Origin: an uncultured Eubacterium sp.
GTDB taxonomy: Bacteria > Bacillota > Clostridia > Peptostreptococcales > Anaerovoracaceae
Assembly (NCBI GenBank): GCA_937894585.1
Contig: CALBGO010000037.1
Span: 15,695 to 79,694 of the forward strand
DNA length: 64,000 bases
Direction of reading: 5' to 3'
Numbering within the stretch: position 1 is the stretch's first letter; each line of letters begins with the position of its first letter. Position numbers and translations under genes: made by a program. Below are positions 63,948 through 64,000 of this stretch, one piece after another. A model generated the notes under the pieces. It saw nothing but the letters and a program-made list of their open reading frames with translations. It was not told the DNA's origin and searched no databases.

Positions 63948-64000
63948 GGCTCTATGTCAATAGTTGGGGTGGAACACAATCTAAATAGCAATTTGTAACC
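63948..64000. mobile_element. Possible left end of an ISL3-type insertion sequence, cut by the window edge
   Basis: Twelve bases after the azlD stop the text GGCTCTATGTCAATAGTTGG begins. GGCTCT followed by TTTGTCAA-like sequence is what I know of terminal inverted repeats of the ISL3 family. No transposase is within the window, so this rests on the end sequence alone. Confidence 0.35.

Overview
The window is a stretch of chromosome from a Gram-positive, low-to-mid GC anaerobe of the class Clostridia. Supporting evidence: B. subtilis-like gene clusters (mltG-trmR-trhP, nadD-yqeK-rsfS, hisS-aspS), a fused SecDF, RNase J, HemZ, a YlbF-family protein, ThiT with a TPP riboswitch, strong GGAGG ribosome binding sites, and no respiratory genes. 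The family is not provable from this window. From 1 to 48.5 kb every protein gene lies on the minus strand, apart from a probable 6S RNA gene on the plus strand. After 48.5 kb orientation is mixed.

Layout. 0-8.8 kb: DNA-repair nuclease SbcCD, a 3' remnant of a BREX brxL gene, a TetM/EF-G-like GTPase fused to a YacP/Rae1-like NYN nuclease domain, and a CorC-type membrane protein. 8.9-14.9 kb: cell-wall and translation genes (trhP, trmR, mltG, efp, ylbF family, rnj). 14.9-24.1 kb: leuS, rsfS, yqeK, nadD, aspS, hisS, hemZ and an MBL hydrolase. 24.1-30.0 kb: rel, secDF, yajC and two tRNA-Leu genes. 30.1-36.5 kb: an orphan peptide-binding protein, coaE, polA, an FNT channel and the 6S-like RNA. 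36.7-45.2 kb: catabolic genes (alpha/beta hydrolase, M20 amidohydrolase, YfcC transporter, D-aminoacylase-like amidohydrolase, a YkvI-transporter/MBL-hydrolase fusion, RarD permease). 45.2-46.8 kb: a non-coding block built of three unrelated tandem-repeat arrays. 46.8-57.2 kb: a Cys-rich small protein, an acidic unknown, murI, pepF, nadK, an RluA-type synthase, a PRK06851-type ATPase, a DUF975 protein, thiamine genes thiN/thiT and a crotonase. 57.3-62.6 kb: an envelope operon (glycolipid glycosyltransferase, polysaccharide deacetylase, flippase-like protein, response regulator, histidine kinase). 62.8-64 kb: azlCD and what may be the end of an insertion sequence.

How genes work together. Several neighbours form coherent units: SbcC/SbcD nuclease; TrhP hydroxylating and TrmR methylating the wobble uridine of tRNAs; SecDF with YajC; thiamine uptake and activation under a TPP riboswitch; and an envelope operon with its own two-component system and OmpR-like direct repeats at its promoter. 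The two most unusual proteins are natural fusions: ribosome GTPase plus ribosome-type RNase (4.6-7.2 kb) and membrane transporter plus metallo-hydrolase (42.1-44.2 kb). A recurrent hairpin element with tandem G.A-type internal loops sits in intergenic regions near 13.0 and 28.8-29.0 kb.
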